From Durusdinium trenchii (lineage: Eukaryota > Sar > Dinophyceae > Suessiales > Symbiodiniaceae), in contig CAXAMN010006591.1 of assembly GCA_963970005.1 (NCBI GenBank), positions 162,498 to 226,497 on the forward strand: DNA of 64,000 bases. The letters are read 5' to 3'. The translations under genes were made by a program, and so were the position numbers. Each line of letters begins with the position of its first letter. The first letter of the stretch is position 1. Of the stretch, positions 56,251 through 64,000 are shown one piece after another. The notes under the pieces are model-generated. The model was not told the origin of the DNA. It worked only from the letters and a program-made list of their open reading frames with translations, and did not search any database.

Positions 56251-56599
56251 AACACCGTGTGTGTTGCATTTTGCCTGGCAGGTGGTCACAGGGTAACACT
56301 TTTGGATACCAATTGGAGGCCCTGGCAACACACCGATACGCATTACTCATTACTCATAATATTACGATAAGGCTACCAACAGGAGCGCGCAGTTCGACGA
56401 GGCCGAAAGTCCCAAAAATCTGCCACTATTTTGGGATTTTCAGCGAAGACATGTTTCCTTATGGCGGCTTCATATTTGGTGCTCGGTTTTAGGCTCAGCG
56501 GAAAGCACCCGAAATAGTAGTATTATTTTTGGAACTTCAAACTTGGGACTTCCAAAAAAGTTGGATTATTTTGGGATTCTGGTTTCGGCGCGATTTGCT

Positions 56600-56960
56600 C
56601 GAGTTTCGAAATAGTTGGATTATTTTGGAATTTTCGTTTTGCTGTTACGGCGCCTCGCCTTTGACCAAAGCAGTAAATTCCAAAAATGCACAACATTTTT
56701 GGAAAGCCATTATGATCCCATATTTGCAAGTTATGCGAGATTCGAGAACTGGTCTCCGCGTGCATTGTTTCATTCGTCGAAATAATTGGATTTTTTTGAA
56801 TTTGTTGTTTTATACTGTCGCGGCTCCTCGCCTTGGCTTGGAGTCCTTCACTGAGCTCTCTCTTGATCAAAGCAGAAATTTCAAGAATGCACAACTTTTG
56901 TTTGGAAAGCCACAATGCTCCGATAATTGCAAGTTATGCGAGACGCGAGCTTCGAGATCG
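56600..56960. repeat. Tandem duplication of about 180-bp unit
   Basis: Unit 1 (about 56605-56760) and unit 2 (about 56775-56960) share TTCGAAATAGTTGGATT / GTCGAAATAATTGGATT, then CGCCTCGCCTTTG / GCTCCTCGCCTTGG. They also share ACCAAAGCAGTAAATTCC / ATCAAAGCAGAAATTTC, GGAAAGCCATTATG / GGAAAGCCACAATG and TTGCAAGTTATGCGAGA. Confidence 0.8.
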
Positions 56961-57275
56961 GAGTTCCGAGACCCGAGATTCGAGATCCAAGACCCGAGAT
57001 CCCAGACTCGAGATCCGAGGTTCGAGATCCCAGATTCGGGATTTGAGATCCGAGATCTGAGATGCGAGATGCGAGAACCGAGATTCGAGATGCGAGGTTC
57101 GGGATTCGAGATCCGAGATCCGAGCCTCGGGAGTCGAGATCGGAGAATCGAGATTCGAGATCCGAGCCTCGGGAGTTAAGATGCGAGATTCGGTTTTTGA
57201 GATTCGAGATGCGAGGTGTGAGCTTCCAAATTCGAGATCCGAGATCCGAGCCTCGGGATGCAAGATCACCGAGTA
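56935..57275. repeat. GAGATYCGAGA minisatellite
   Basis: Around 340 bases consist of seven- to nine-base units of the types GAGATCCGA, GAGATTCGA and GAGATGCGA, with CCTCGGGAGT interruptions spaced about 55 bases apart. Open frames of both strands (Arg/Asp/Ser-rich on plus) are artefacts. The array starts inside the GCGAGA end of the preceding duplication. Confidence 0.9.
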
Positions 57276-58086
57276 GAGGATGTAGAAATGGCATCGAGGG
57301 CAATTCAATATAACGATGCTTTTGTTTCTTCGATAAGGATTTTCAATGAAGGTCCTGTTGGACCACGCCTTCGCATTTTTCGCTGATGCATAGATGGGAA
57401 CGATGGAGAACTTATTCCGAATTTATACAATCATTCCCGTCGCTTCGATAATCGGCGGCTGTCCGAGAATGATCGGAGTACTCCAGCAACGAACCGCGCC
57501 CTGGATTCCGATGGGTTGCCAATGCGCCACCCTCCGGAGCTCTGACTGACAATCGTGCGATCCTTGTAGAAATTGCTGATTACTGCGTAGGCCGGAGCAC
57601 CAGATATTTAGATCGCATGGTCGCACATTAAAATATTCATCCCCGTCGGCCTATCCTGGCTAGGATTGGGAGTGCTTGAGCCCCTGATAAATTAAAAATA
57701 AGCAAGCAGAAATCTGGCTGCATTTTATCAACACTTTTTTTGGGGGTATGTGGGGCTAGAGATGTCTGTAAACGTTGAGCGCCCCCCATCTACTGGGTGC
57801 GCACCACGGTGATGGAATGATATGTTGGGTGATTGGGGAGCTGTGATTTGAGCAAACCATGCTAACCCATTTTAGCCAGGGTGATGTGTGGGCATGTTTC
57901 TTGTGCAAAGGCTGAACCACTGTTTTCTGACCAGAGCAGCGCGATAATGCCACGAGCCATGCAAAATATGACCTTAACACACACACACACACTGCTGCAC
58001 AAATCTCACAGATTGAGCTGTTTATCACGCGCCACCACTAGACAAATAAAGGTGCGCTGCCAGGACCGCTACGAGGGTTCACTCCG
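57276..58086. other. Gene-free stretch
   Basis: A CA microsatellite lies at about 57976-57991. No gene was recognised. Confidence 0.5.
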
Positions 58087-58614
58087 TCAAAGCACGCATT
58101 GAATGACCAGACTAGCCTTCTCCAGACTGCATTTAGAGAACGATCTCAGCAGTTTTTCACGTGGCATCGAGAATAGCATGAAGCGTGAATGGCGAACTGA
58201 AGCAGGCCTGAAGAGAATGAGGTTCATATACACTGCAACAACTTTTTCGACATTGTAAGTTGTCCATAAACGAGCACCGTCCCCGTGAATGCCTAAGGGG
58301 ATGTGTCTGTTGGAAGCAGGGCGGTCAACAGCCCAAGGTTCCCCTAATGTTCGTGAATGGGTCCAGAATTCCTCTATCTCATCATCGTCAACTTCAATGC
58401 CTACCTCATCCATGAGGTATGTCAATATGCGGTGCGGGTACACAATGGGGTAGCTCTCCACCGATGCTTTGCACGGGGATTTCTCATCAAACACAGGGAT
58501 GCGAATACTTTCGATTTCTTGCTGTGCCATGCGTTCACACAGTACAATGCAAAGACAATTCAAAAGTTGATAAATTGGGGTTGTACTTGGATAAAAGTGG
58601 AGGGGGCCCAACAT
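58087..58614 (-). pseudogene. Fragment of a multicopy dinoflagellate protein
   Basis: The minus-strand frame reads YPHRILTYLMDEVGIEVDD, IEEFWTHSRTLGEPWAVDRP, then NRHIPLGIHGDGARLWTTYN, EKVVAVYMNLILFRPASVRH and SRFMLFSMPREKLL. The HIPLGIHGDGA-type block followed by an RxSRF(L/M)LF segment is, from memory, a motif of a high-copy dinoflagellate protein family often met next to transposons. Its activity is not established. The fragment stops at 58087 and lacks what would follow, so it is a partial copy. An exon of a host gene cannot be excluded. Confidence 0.5.
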
Positions 58615-58820
58615 AGGCTCTGGATAAAAAAAGTTTGGTCAGCCTCGGCTAAATTGTTATGCTCCCAACCCCACTAGTTTAAACTTGTAAATCCACCCTA
58701 AATTAACTCCCCTATTTTCCGCAGCTGGTCACAAATCATCATAAATCATGGATATCGGATAGCCTTCTCCCAGCCATGTGTTTTTGGACAGCTACTTCGT
58801 CTATTTCTGATTTATAAAAA

Positions 58821-58875
58821 TCACGAAAGGTAGCGGTTGCGCTACCTGAGTTTTCCTCTTGCTTTAGCAAACATG
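58821..58875. repeat. TCACGAAAGGT hairpin repeat, copy 4
   Basis: TCACGAA is followed by a perfect 8-bp stem, AGGTAGCG (58828-58835), loop GTTG, CGCTACCT (58840-58847), then GAGTTTTCCTCTTGC. Both arms differ from copies 1-3 at the same positions but still pair. Confidence 0.65.
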
Positions 58876-59370
58876 AATTATAACCAGAGTGGACACCCAA
58901 TCGACATTTCATTTTAAAGGCTGGGCCCCCCCCCCCTTTCAACTCCACCCTGGCGCGGTTCTTCTTTGTTAACGGCTACAAAAAAACACCGTAAATACTA
59001 GTGTTTGCAGCTCCTGCAGTCTGCAAGAGTGGCCTCAAACCATGCAATTTACATGGTTTTCTGTGGCTGTCCGGCCAAAAACCTCGTAAACATCGATGAT
59101 TTTTGAAGTGTCTAGGCTTCAAAAATGGTTGAAAAATTGCAAAAAACCTGTCGGAAAGGCCTTTTTCGGCGTTTGGAGGCTCCTAAATTGCACAACACGA
59201 CGTTATTTACATGGGTTTGCGCGCCTTCCCGATGGTTTTGGGCTATATACGCTTAAAGTGGCCACATAACACCGTTAATACCAGTGTTTTCAGTTCTTCC
59301 TGTCTTCAAAAGTGGCCTCAAACCACGCTATTTGCAGATCTTTGTGCGGCGGAAAGGCTTCAAAGTGGCT
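58876..59370. other. Spacer with a diverged 70-bp direct repeat
   Basis: CACCGTAAATACTAGTGTTT to GTGGCCTCAAACCATGCAAT (about 58987-59052) recurs as CACCGTTAATACCAGTGTTT to GTGGCCTCAAACCACGCTAT (about 59269-59332). Between the copies are repeated ACCTCGTAAACATC and AAACCTGTCGG strings. There is no gene. Confidence 0.6.
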
Positions 59371-60960
59371 GTGCCGATGAAGACGGGCCCGCAATCAAGT
59401 GAAGCACCTGGTGAACCATTGTCCAGTGAAACAAAGTCGCCTCCACCAGCGTCGAAAGTTGGGAGTGAAGAGGGCACGGATGGTGATGTGAAGGATGACC
59501 TTCGCAGTGTGAATGTAGCGCTGCCTCGATTGCCTGAAGAAGATGCACATCAAGCAGCATTGAAGTATAGTGACTGGATTGCTGAGATAACCCCCTTGGT
59601 TCATGATGTTAGCTCTTTTGCTGGCCAATGGTGGAAACAATTGATGGAGCATGTTGGACAAGTATACAAACAGTGGTTAACCCCTAACAAGGCTCATGGT
59701 CGAGGTTGAAATGAAGCCGAATGCCTCGAGGTTGGAGAGCCGCGTGTCATCGACGCTGCTTGCGGCCCTTCCGTCCTCACTCAAAGCGGAAGTCATTGCG
59801 GCTCGGAAACTCACGGCAGGCGCCATCATGTTGGAGGTCCTCAAACGATACCAACGAAGGTGTGTAGAATCGAAGCATCACCAGGGCCGGAGAACTGGGC
59901 GTCACTCTTCCTAATCCAGTTCTACAGGCGCATGCGCTGGATGCAATGGTCAAGGCGGTCCTGACGCGCGAAGCACAAGTGAGGTTCAGGATCCAGACTT
60001 GGAGTCATCAGCAAGGGCTTGACGTCAAACCAACGCAGAGCACTGTGAATCAGTTCTCACTTCTGCTGCAGGCAGAGATTACCACTATTCAATTTCGTTG
60101 GCATCGAGTGCTGGGTAAAGGAGAACAATGAAATGAAGGTGAAGCAATTGCAGACTTCACCAACTCAGTCACTGCAGGGACGAAACCATGCAGGTTTTGG
60201 GCAACATCGTCGGGTTGCTCACCTGGATCTCGATATCTCGGTGCAAGTTTGCACACTCCTGGGATGGAGTGGAGGACAAGCCATCGAGGTGTTGGGAATG
60301 CTCAAGTCTGGCGCATAGAAAAGTGCTTGTCCAACCTTGATGGACAAGAGTGACAAGGGAAGTGGTGAAGCCAAGAAGGACGGCCCCAAAGGCAAGTCCA
60401 AGGGCAATGGTGGCAAAGCTAAACCGCAGGTCAACAAGGCTGATGGTGCTGCGGGGCCCAAGTCACCAGAGACACCTGCTGTGCAAGGTGGGGGGGGGTG
60501 ATGGTGCAGCGGAAGCATCAACTGAAAAAGCTGGCACTGGAGGTGGAACTTCAACCCTGAGGAGCTCTATGGCAAGTTCGATGAGCACGACAGAGGCTGC
60601 GAACGGTGGAGCGGGCGGGTCAGAAAACCAACTCTTGGGGGAGATCACATCATTGTTGCGATCACTTTGTGCCCCTCAACCTGCAATTCGAGCGCGAAAG
60701 CTAACCATGAAGCACAGGGAGTCCTGCTGGATTCTGGTGCAACTCACATCCTCAGAGCACCTCGGTCGGAAGATGCCAGGAAGCCGCACGAGTCCGTGTA
60801 AATACCGTCAACCATTGCATTCTCACTGCCTGGTAATTTGCCGCTACGATTTGTCAAATTGGTCATCCACCATATCCCAACTTGCGGCTCCACTTTCACG
60901 GGTTTCTGAACCACCTCGGTTCTCCTTTTTCCCAAGCACTTCACCGCCTTGTTGGTGTGG
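59371..60960 (+). pseudogene. Retroelement gag-protease relic with zinc fingers
   Basis: The first frame has a gag N-terminus (VALPRLPEEDAHQAALKYSDW, VSSFAGQWWKQLMEHVGQVY). The next frame continues RVSSTLLAALPSSLKAEVIA and KLTAGAIMLEVLKRYQ, as in gags of dinoflagellate copia elements. A CCCH finger is split by a frame change (PCRFWATSSGC then RCKFAHSWDGV), and a second finger reads RCWECSSLAHRK. The Lys/Gly-rich linker (KKDGPKGKSKGNGGKAK) leads to a retropepsin-like LLDSGATHIL (60726-60755), holding the catalytic Asp of an aspartic protease. Frames are broken in several places, so no product is expected. No LTR was found. Confidence 0.7.
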
Positions 60961-61257
60961 TAGTTCATGTCGGGGACCAGCCCCGCCTGTCCATGTAGAT
61001 GGTGTTGTCGAACAGCGACATTGCTCACGCCACCTCCCATAGGCTCACCTTGGTATGGTCGGCTCCTGTCGTATTCTTTCCACACCGTGAGGCCAGACTC
61101 AAACCAGGTGGTACTCGAATGCCTCCCGGGGTATGTCTCACAATTTCACCTGGTACCTCCATGGGTGGTGAAGTGGAGGCGTCTAGAGTATCTTCCTGTC
61201 GTAGTACCAAGCGTCCAAGCATCAGGACCAGATCCCCATCTCTGCTGTCTGATGTAC
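60961..61257. other. Junction between gag-protease relic and LINE
   Basis: The plus-strand frames after the protease motif lose resemblance to pol here, and the minus-strand frame of the LINE ends at 61258. The exact boundary between the two dead elements is not visible. Confidence 0.4.
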
Positions 61258-64000
61258 TCACCGATGAGGTCGAGTTGTTCCCGGCCAGTCCTGCCAGGAC
61301 CAGTGGATGATGTCTCGTGGCGTGGCCGTTTGGTCTTGGAATGACTGATCGCCTCTGCCTGCTAAGGTTCCATGTTCTGATGTCCGGTCAAGACAACAGG
61401 AATCGTCTTGGGCCAGGATCAGGGCGAGTGCGTGAAGGATACGCTTGATCGTAACAATCTGATCAGGAAGCTGTTCGTGGACGGGGTACAAATGCCATGC
61501 CTGTTGTGGCGACTGCTCCTCATCCAAGTTCCAGGCCCAGGCCAATGGGGGATGATCTCCAAGTGCATGGATGATTTCGAATACCTGATCTGTCAGAAGA
61601 CATGTGTGCGGCAGTTCAGGAAAATGAGAAACCCAGTCGGTCGTGTACCGGAACCAGTTCACACAATGCAAGGGCGTCCACGTTGGGGTGTACAGCAGTG
61701 GAAACCAAAGGCTGACAAAATCTGTGGTGAGATTGTGCCATCGGTCATACTCCAGTCCGGCCTGGCTGAGTTCGAAGTGCCTGCGCAGCAAAGCAGGCAG
61801 GGAGTTGTCAACAGGAGGTGTGGAATTGACATTGACAGCAGCTTCTGGGGCTCCAAGGCTTTGGGATCGAGCCCATTGGCGTACAAGGACCGGACAGGAT
61901 CCACGTTTGAAGTGGGTGATCAATGCTTGTTCCATAGTGAAGGTGACGACATGTCAGGCTACCAGGAAGCATGTCCTGATCCGGTACGAATGCAAAGGCT
62001 CCAACATGAGTGGCCTGATGTTCACGGCGAAGGATCAAGGCTTTCCGGCCTACCGTGTCTAGATAAATGGGGCACTGCTTGGGCGCCTCCGGCACAGGCC
62101 CTGAGGCAGGAAGGCTAATCCCGTCCTCCTAATAATAAACACGCCCCCCCCCCTATTAAAAAAACCTCGGTCGCATTTTTTCTAATAGGGGGTCTCTGAA
62201 ATCGGGGTGTCCAAAATAGGTCACCTGGGAAGAGCTTCAAAACCAAAAAGTAAATCAGTAAACTTTTATATAAAATCCTTTATTAAACTCGTATCAAAAA
62301 TGCAAAAAAGCTCCAGATCGAAGGGTCTTTCCTTTTCCCTACAAAAACCTTCATTAGAATAGTGGTTCTTCAGTAGACTAACAGCTAAAGCTTTCGAAAG
62401 GTGATGTCGCTGTGCCATGCGGTGTTGCATGACCTCGGTGGCAAGTGCGTTTGCGTGAGTCCGTGCCATTGGGGGAAGGAAAGCCTGCTGGTGTAAGCGC
62501 GGCGTGTCATGGTGGATAGACAGGGCGGACAGAGGTGGGCAGATAAAAAAAACTACCCCCAAAATCGACCATGTTGGTAGTTTAGTAGCGGTTTGAAAGG
62601 GCGGCAATTTAAAACCAAAAATAAACCAAATTTAGGGGTTCGGACGTGGTGTTTTTTTAATTGGGGAGTGTTTATTAATAGGTACTCGGGATTAAGCATC
62701 TGCTGGACGGTGCGAGCGGAGGTCTTGAGTTTCTTGTGCACCTGAGTCGACGAGGCTTGGCATACCACGGATGAGGCATGATCGTGATATTCATGTACAT
62801 GTTGTTGAAAGCCAGTGGCCGTGAGGAATGCCATGTGAGATTGTGTGCACTTGTGCAAAACCGAAGAACCAGAGGGCCGGTCAACGATCTGCTGGGCCCT
62901 CGCTTGTGCTTCATCATCTGGAACAATCTGGGTCGGTCTAGCAGGTTGCAAAGTCGTCGGTTCTTGCTGGTGTTCTGATCGGTCGGCGTTGTCTGGATTG
63001 TCAGTCCTGGTGCGAATCATGGTTGGCATCACACTGGGAAGTGAGAGACATCATAAGTCTGACCCAACAGTACACTGATCTGGAACAGGACCCCACATTG
63101 GTGGTGTTGCGCGTTAGTGCATGACTGTTCACATAGAATCCAGTGGCCTTTGCCCGAGCCGAGGTTGGCTACTCCGTAGACCTGTTCCCTGTGAAGAGGT
63201 TCGAAAACGAGCAGCTGCGGATGGGCATCTTTGTAATGTCTTCGAATGGAACGAGCTGCTATGGCTCTGTGACAAAATGCACAATGATGTGCAAATGCAG
63301 ACATCAAGGCCTGGTTCAATAGTAGGCCAGGAATGCTCTTGTACCTGAGGTGCATACGAAGGTCTGGTCGATCGCAAATGGGCACGATGGCATCCTGAGT
63401 CTGGTCAAAAGTAAACAGACACGTTTGTTGATGTGATCACGCAATCGATAGAAATTAGTGAATGCTTTCAGGCAGTGTCTACATGTGGGATGACCTTCTA
63501 GGTTATCTCGAAGAGGGTGGTAAAGGTCTTCCTGGAGGCAAGGAATTTGGTGGTATTCCCGTAGATGTCGTTTGTACGAGCCAGTGTGTGTGAACACTCG
63601 GGAGCATTCAGGGCATTTGAGAGCTGGTACCTGAGCTGACTGGATCGAGGGTATGTTCTGTGGGAGTATGAGTGCATCAGGGTATGCTGGTCAGACATGG
63701 CGGAACTCCGGAGAACTTCCCGTCGGTGGCTCAAGGCTTCAGTCAATCGGTGATAATGTCGTTGAAGTGTGATCCACGGTGGTTCAAGTCCTATGGAAGT
63801 GAAGAACTCCTGTGTGGGAACTCGAGTGAGGTGAACTGGGGCATGGGCACCGACCTGTGGTGAGAGTTTATTATACCAATGATGGCTTGGCTGCCTTGTG
63901 AGTTCAACCCCATTTCACACACTCCATAAAGGACAGTCGGCAGAACACACTGTCGATAAAGCCAGAGACGAATTTTGAGATCATGATGCCTATCTAAGAG
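61258..64000 (-). pseudogene. LINE 3' half with C2H2 zinc fingers
   Basis: Read from the window edge at 64000, the minus strand gives the thumb of a LINE polymerase (DLKIRLWLYRQCVLPTVLYG near 63970-63910). Zinc fingers follow in several frames: FTHTGSYKRHLREYH near 63590, CRHCLKAFTNFYRLRDHINK near 63480, and CAFCHRAIAARSIRRHYKDAH near 63275-63215. A further long open segment (61935-61258: WHNLTTDFVSLWFPLLYTPT, VNWFRYTTDWVSHFPELP, LYPVHEQLPDQIVTIKRILH) looks strongly coding but is unassigned. It may be the end of the same polyprotein. The upstream part of the LINE lies outside the window. A 584-bp element splits the reading near 62114-62697. Confidence 0.62.
62114..62697. mobile_element. 584-bp element with inverted ends, nested in LINE
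   Basis: The left end (GCTAATCCCG, then CCTAATAATAAACACGCCCC and CCCTATTAAAAAAACC) is mirrored at the right end. The complement of the right end reads GCTTAATCCCGAGTACCTAT, then TAATAAACACTCCCC and AATTAAAAAAACACC. The inverted ends extend about 50 bp with several mismatches. Inner sequence has no transposase. It separates two minus-strand coding segments of the LINE. No target duplication could be shown. It fits a miniature inverted-repeat element of unknown superfamily. Confidence 0.6.

Noticed and set aside
56833..57313. Arg/Asp/Ser-rich frames
   Set aside because: They are translations of the GAGATYCGAGA array, open in several frames.

Overview
The window looks like nuclear DNA of a dinoflagellate, most likely a Suessiales or Symbiodiniaceae-type genome. 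This rests on recognised protein families, not on any database search. The evidence is: long intronic or intergenic stretches; introns with GC as well as GT donors and a G after the acceptor AG; gag and pol relics of the kinds common in dinoflagellates; LINE relics with C2H2 fingers; and very many microsatellites and minisatellites. No bacterial operon, rRNA, tRNA or CRISPR array was recognised.

Layout. 1-640: pyrimidine-rich minisatellite. 1381-7480: a nearly complete but frameshifted tyrosine-recombinase (DIRS-like) retroelement with gag, a methyltransferase-like module, reverse transcriptase, RNase H and recombinase. 7480-13000: almost gene-free, with one reverse-transcriptase relic on the minus strand. 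13019-18510: a three-exon virilizer-like gene, a putative subunit of the mRNA m6A writer complex and the best host gene here. 19283-23865: a Ty1/copia element with 145-bp LTRs, a primer-binding site and a 400-N gap. 25920-26908: a VTAC tetranucleotide array of nearly 1 kb. 28160-29869: an asparagine-synthetase-type domain gene. 30976-32589: a Ser/Thr-rich mucin-like protein.

35009-36022: a dispersed repeat split by an 807-bp foldback-like element with inverted ends and a target duplication. An unsplit copy of the host repeat lies at 40309. 37690-38628: a LINE relic running into a minisatellite. 41848-43008: unassigned coding-like pieces. 43499-44482 (minus): an internally deleted copia pol. 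46262-47940: small hairpin repeats and a large inverted minisatellite. 48172-50199: a 2-kb region bounded by inverted ends and built of tandem duplications.

53197-54068: a two-exon CCCH zinc-finger gene. 56102-57275: several tandem arrays. 58087-58614 (minus): a fragment of a multicopy dinoflagellate protein. 59371-60960: a broken gag-protease with zinc fingers. 61258-64000 (minus): the 3' half of a LINE with C2H2 fingers, interrupted by a 584-bp element with inverted ends.

The four likely host genes (virilizer-like, asparagine-synthetase-like, mucin-like, CCCH protein) are all on the plus strand, which fits the unidirectional gene arrays known in dinoflagellates. They do not form an obvious pathway. 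The rest is dominated by dead or dying mobile elements and simple repeats.
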